In this document: piece by piece, positions 63,850 to 64,000 of the stretch
How the letters are laid out: every line of letters starts with the position of its first letter
How positions within the stretch are numbered: position 1 is the stretch's first letter
Source: Planctomycetota bacterium
GTDB taxonomy: Bacteria > Planctomycetota > UBA1135 > JACQFD01
Direction: 5' to 3'
Assembly: GCA_016792805.1 (NCBI GenBank)
Contig: JAEUHX010000047.1
Location: 153,353-217,352 of the forward strand
Length of the DNA stretch: 64,000 nt
The notes under the pieces: generated by a model
Database searches by the model: none
Told to the model about the DNA's origin: nothing
What the model saw: only the letters and a program-made list of their open reading frames with translations
Made by a program: the position numbers and the translations under genes

Positions 63850-64000
63850 TCAGCTCTGGATCACGAGCTGAAGGCCATTGGAGGAGCTGATTCCATTCGG
63901 GAGCTGGGGGCAGGCGTGGGCGCCCGACCAGAGCCAGAAGGCCTGAGCAAAGACGGTGGTTCCGGCCAGAGCCGAAGCACCTGGAATGGGTAGCTTCACG
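63850..64000 (-). CDS. 3' end of a secreted protein with the C-terminal module (partial)
   Basis: The last 49 complete codons of a minus-strand gene that runs off the right edge; the stop TGA is the complement of 63850-63852. It ends LPIPGASALAGTTVFAQAFW ... CPQLPNGISSSNGLQLVIQS. This resembles the end of the 32563-35151 protein (VTLPNVPALAG ... YGQAV ... SSAGITIPI), so the two share the same C-terminal domain. The rest of the gene is outside the window. Confidence 0.8.
   Translation of the reverse strand, partial: VKLPIPGASALAGTTVFAQAFWLWSGAHACPQLPNGISSSNGLQLVIQS

Noticed and set aside
1..64000. CRISPR array, tRNA or rRNA genes
   Set aside because: No regular direct repeats with spacers were seen, and no cloverleaf or rRNA-like stretch was recognised in the gaps between genes.

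Overview
The window is a GC-rich bacterial chromosome segment with densely packed genes, many of them coding for exported or membrane proteins. I favour a flagellated member of the Planctomycetota. The reasons are FG-GAP/ASPIC-UnbV secreted proteins, WD40-like secreted repeats, a recurring C-terminal module on exported proteins (32563-35151 and 63850-64000), DUF2723-type and DUF3857/transglutaminase giants, and many GTG starts. This is an inference from gene content; no rRNA or tRNA gene is visible to confirm it. Eleven gene pairs are joined by 4-base ATGA or GTGA stop/start overlaps, so translational coupling is a general habit of this genome.

Layout: 1-6.5 kb holds a partial FG-GAP/ASPIC protein, fdhD, a small Cys-rich lipoprotein-like gene, a 2Fe-2S ferredoxin and two membrane proteins. 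6.7-10.1 kb is a five-gene run: a peroxiredoxin-fold protein without its catalytic Cys, a flavin reductase-like protein, and a CbiM(PDGLE)-CbiQ-CbiO cobalt/nickel ECF importer. 10.6-12.5 kb has two coupled EamA transporters. 12.6-19.7 kb pairs a thioester alpha-2-macroglobulin with a short PBP1C. 19.7-26.6 kb (minus strand) is a coupled operon: two paralogous HExxH metallopeptidase-like exported proteins, then Ppx/GppA with an HD domain, then polyphosphate kinase. A tRNA-dihydrouridine synthase follows, whose stop codon lies inside a MITE-like palindromic repeat.

28-32.4 kb is a coupled operon of a FAD oxidoreductase, a lipoprotein and two MFS exporters. 32.6-36.9 kb (minus) has a large FG-GAP secreted protein, then a lipoprotein coupled to folD. 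37.0-38.6 kb carries an RGG-rich protein with a C-terminal NYN-like domain. 38.7-46.9 kb has an EF-hand protein and two giant coupled TPR/DUF3857/transglutaminase proteins, one with an intact catalytic triad and one degenerate. Two different palindromic repeats lie back to back at 46.9-47.2 kb.

47.2-60.9 kb is a motility and signalling block: an NtrC-type regulator, four tandem short flagellins each followed by a GC-rich hairpin, fliD, fliS and a FliT-position gene, then on the minus strand a glycosyltransferase-TPR protein, an HDOD-GGDEF protein with intact active site and I-site, and a GAF-like protein with a degenerate GGDEF that keeps an RxxD. 61-64 kb has an exported protein with a broken gluzincin motif, a TPR protein, a WD40-like pseudogene (stop plus frameshift), and the 3' end of another exported protein.
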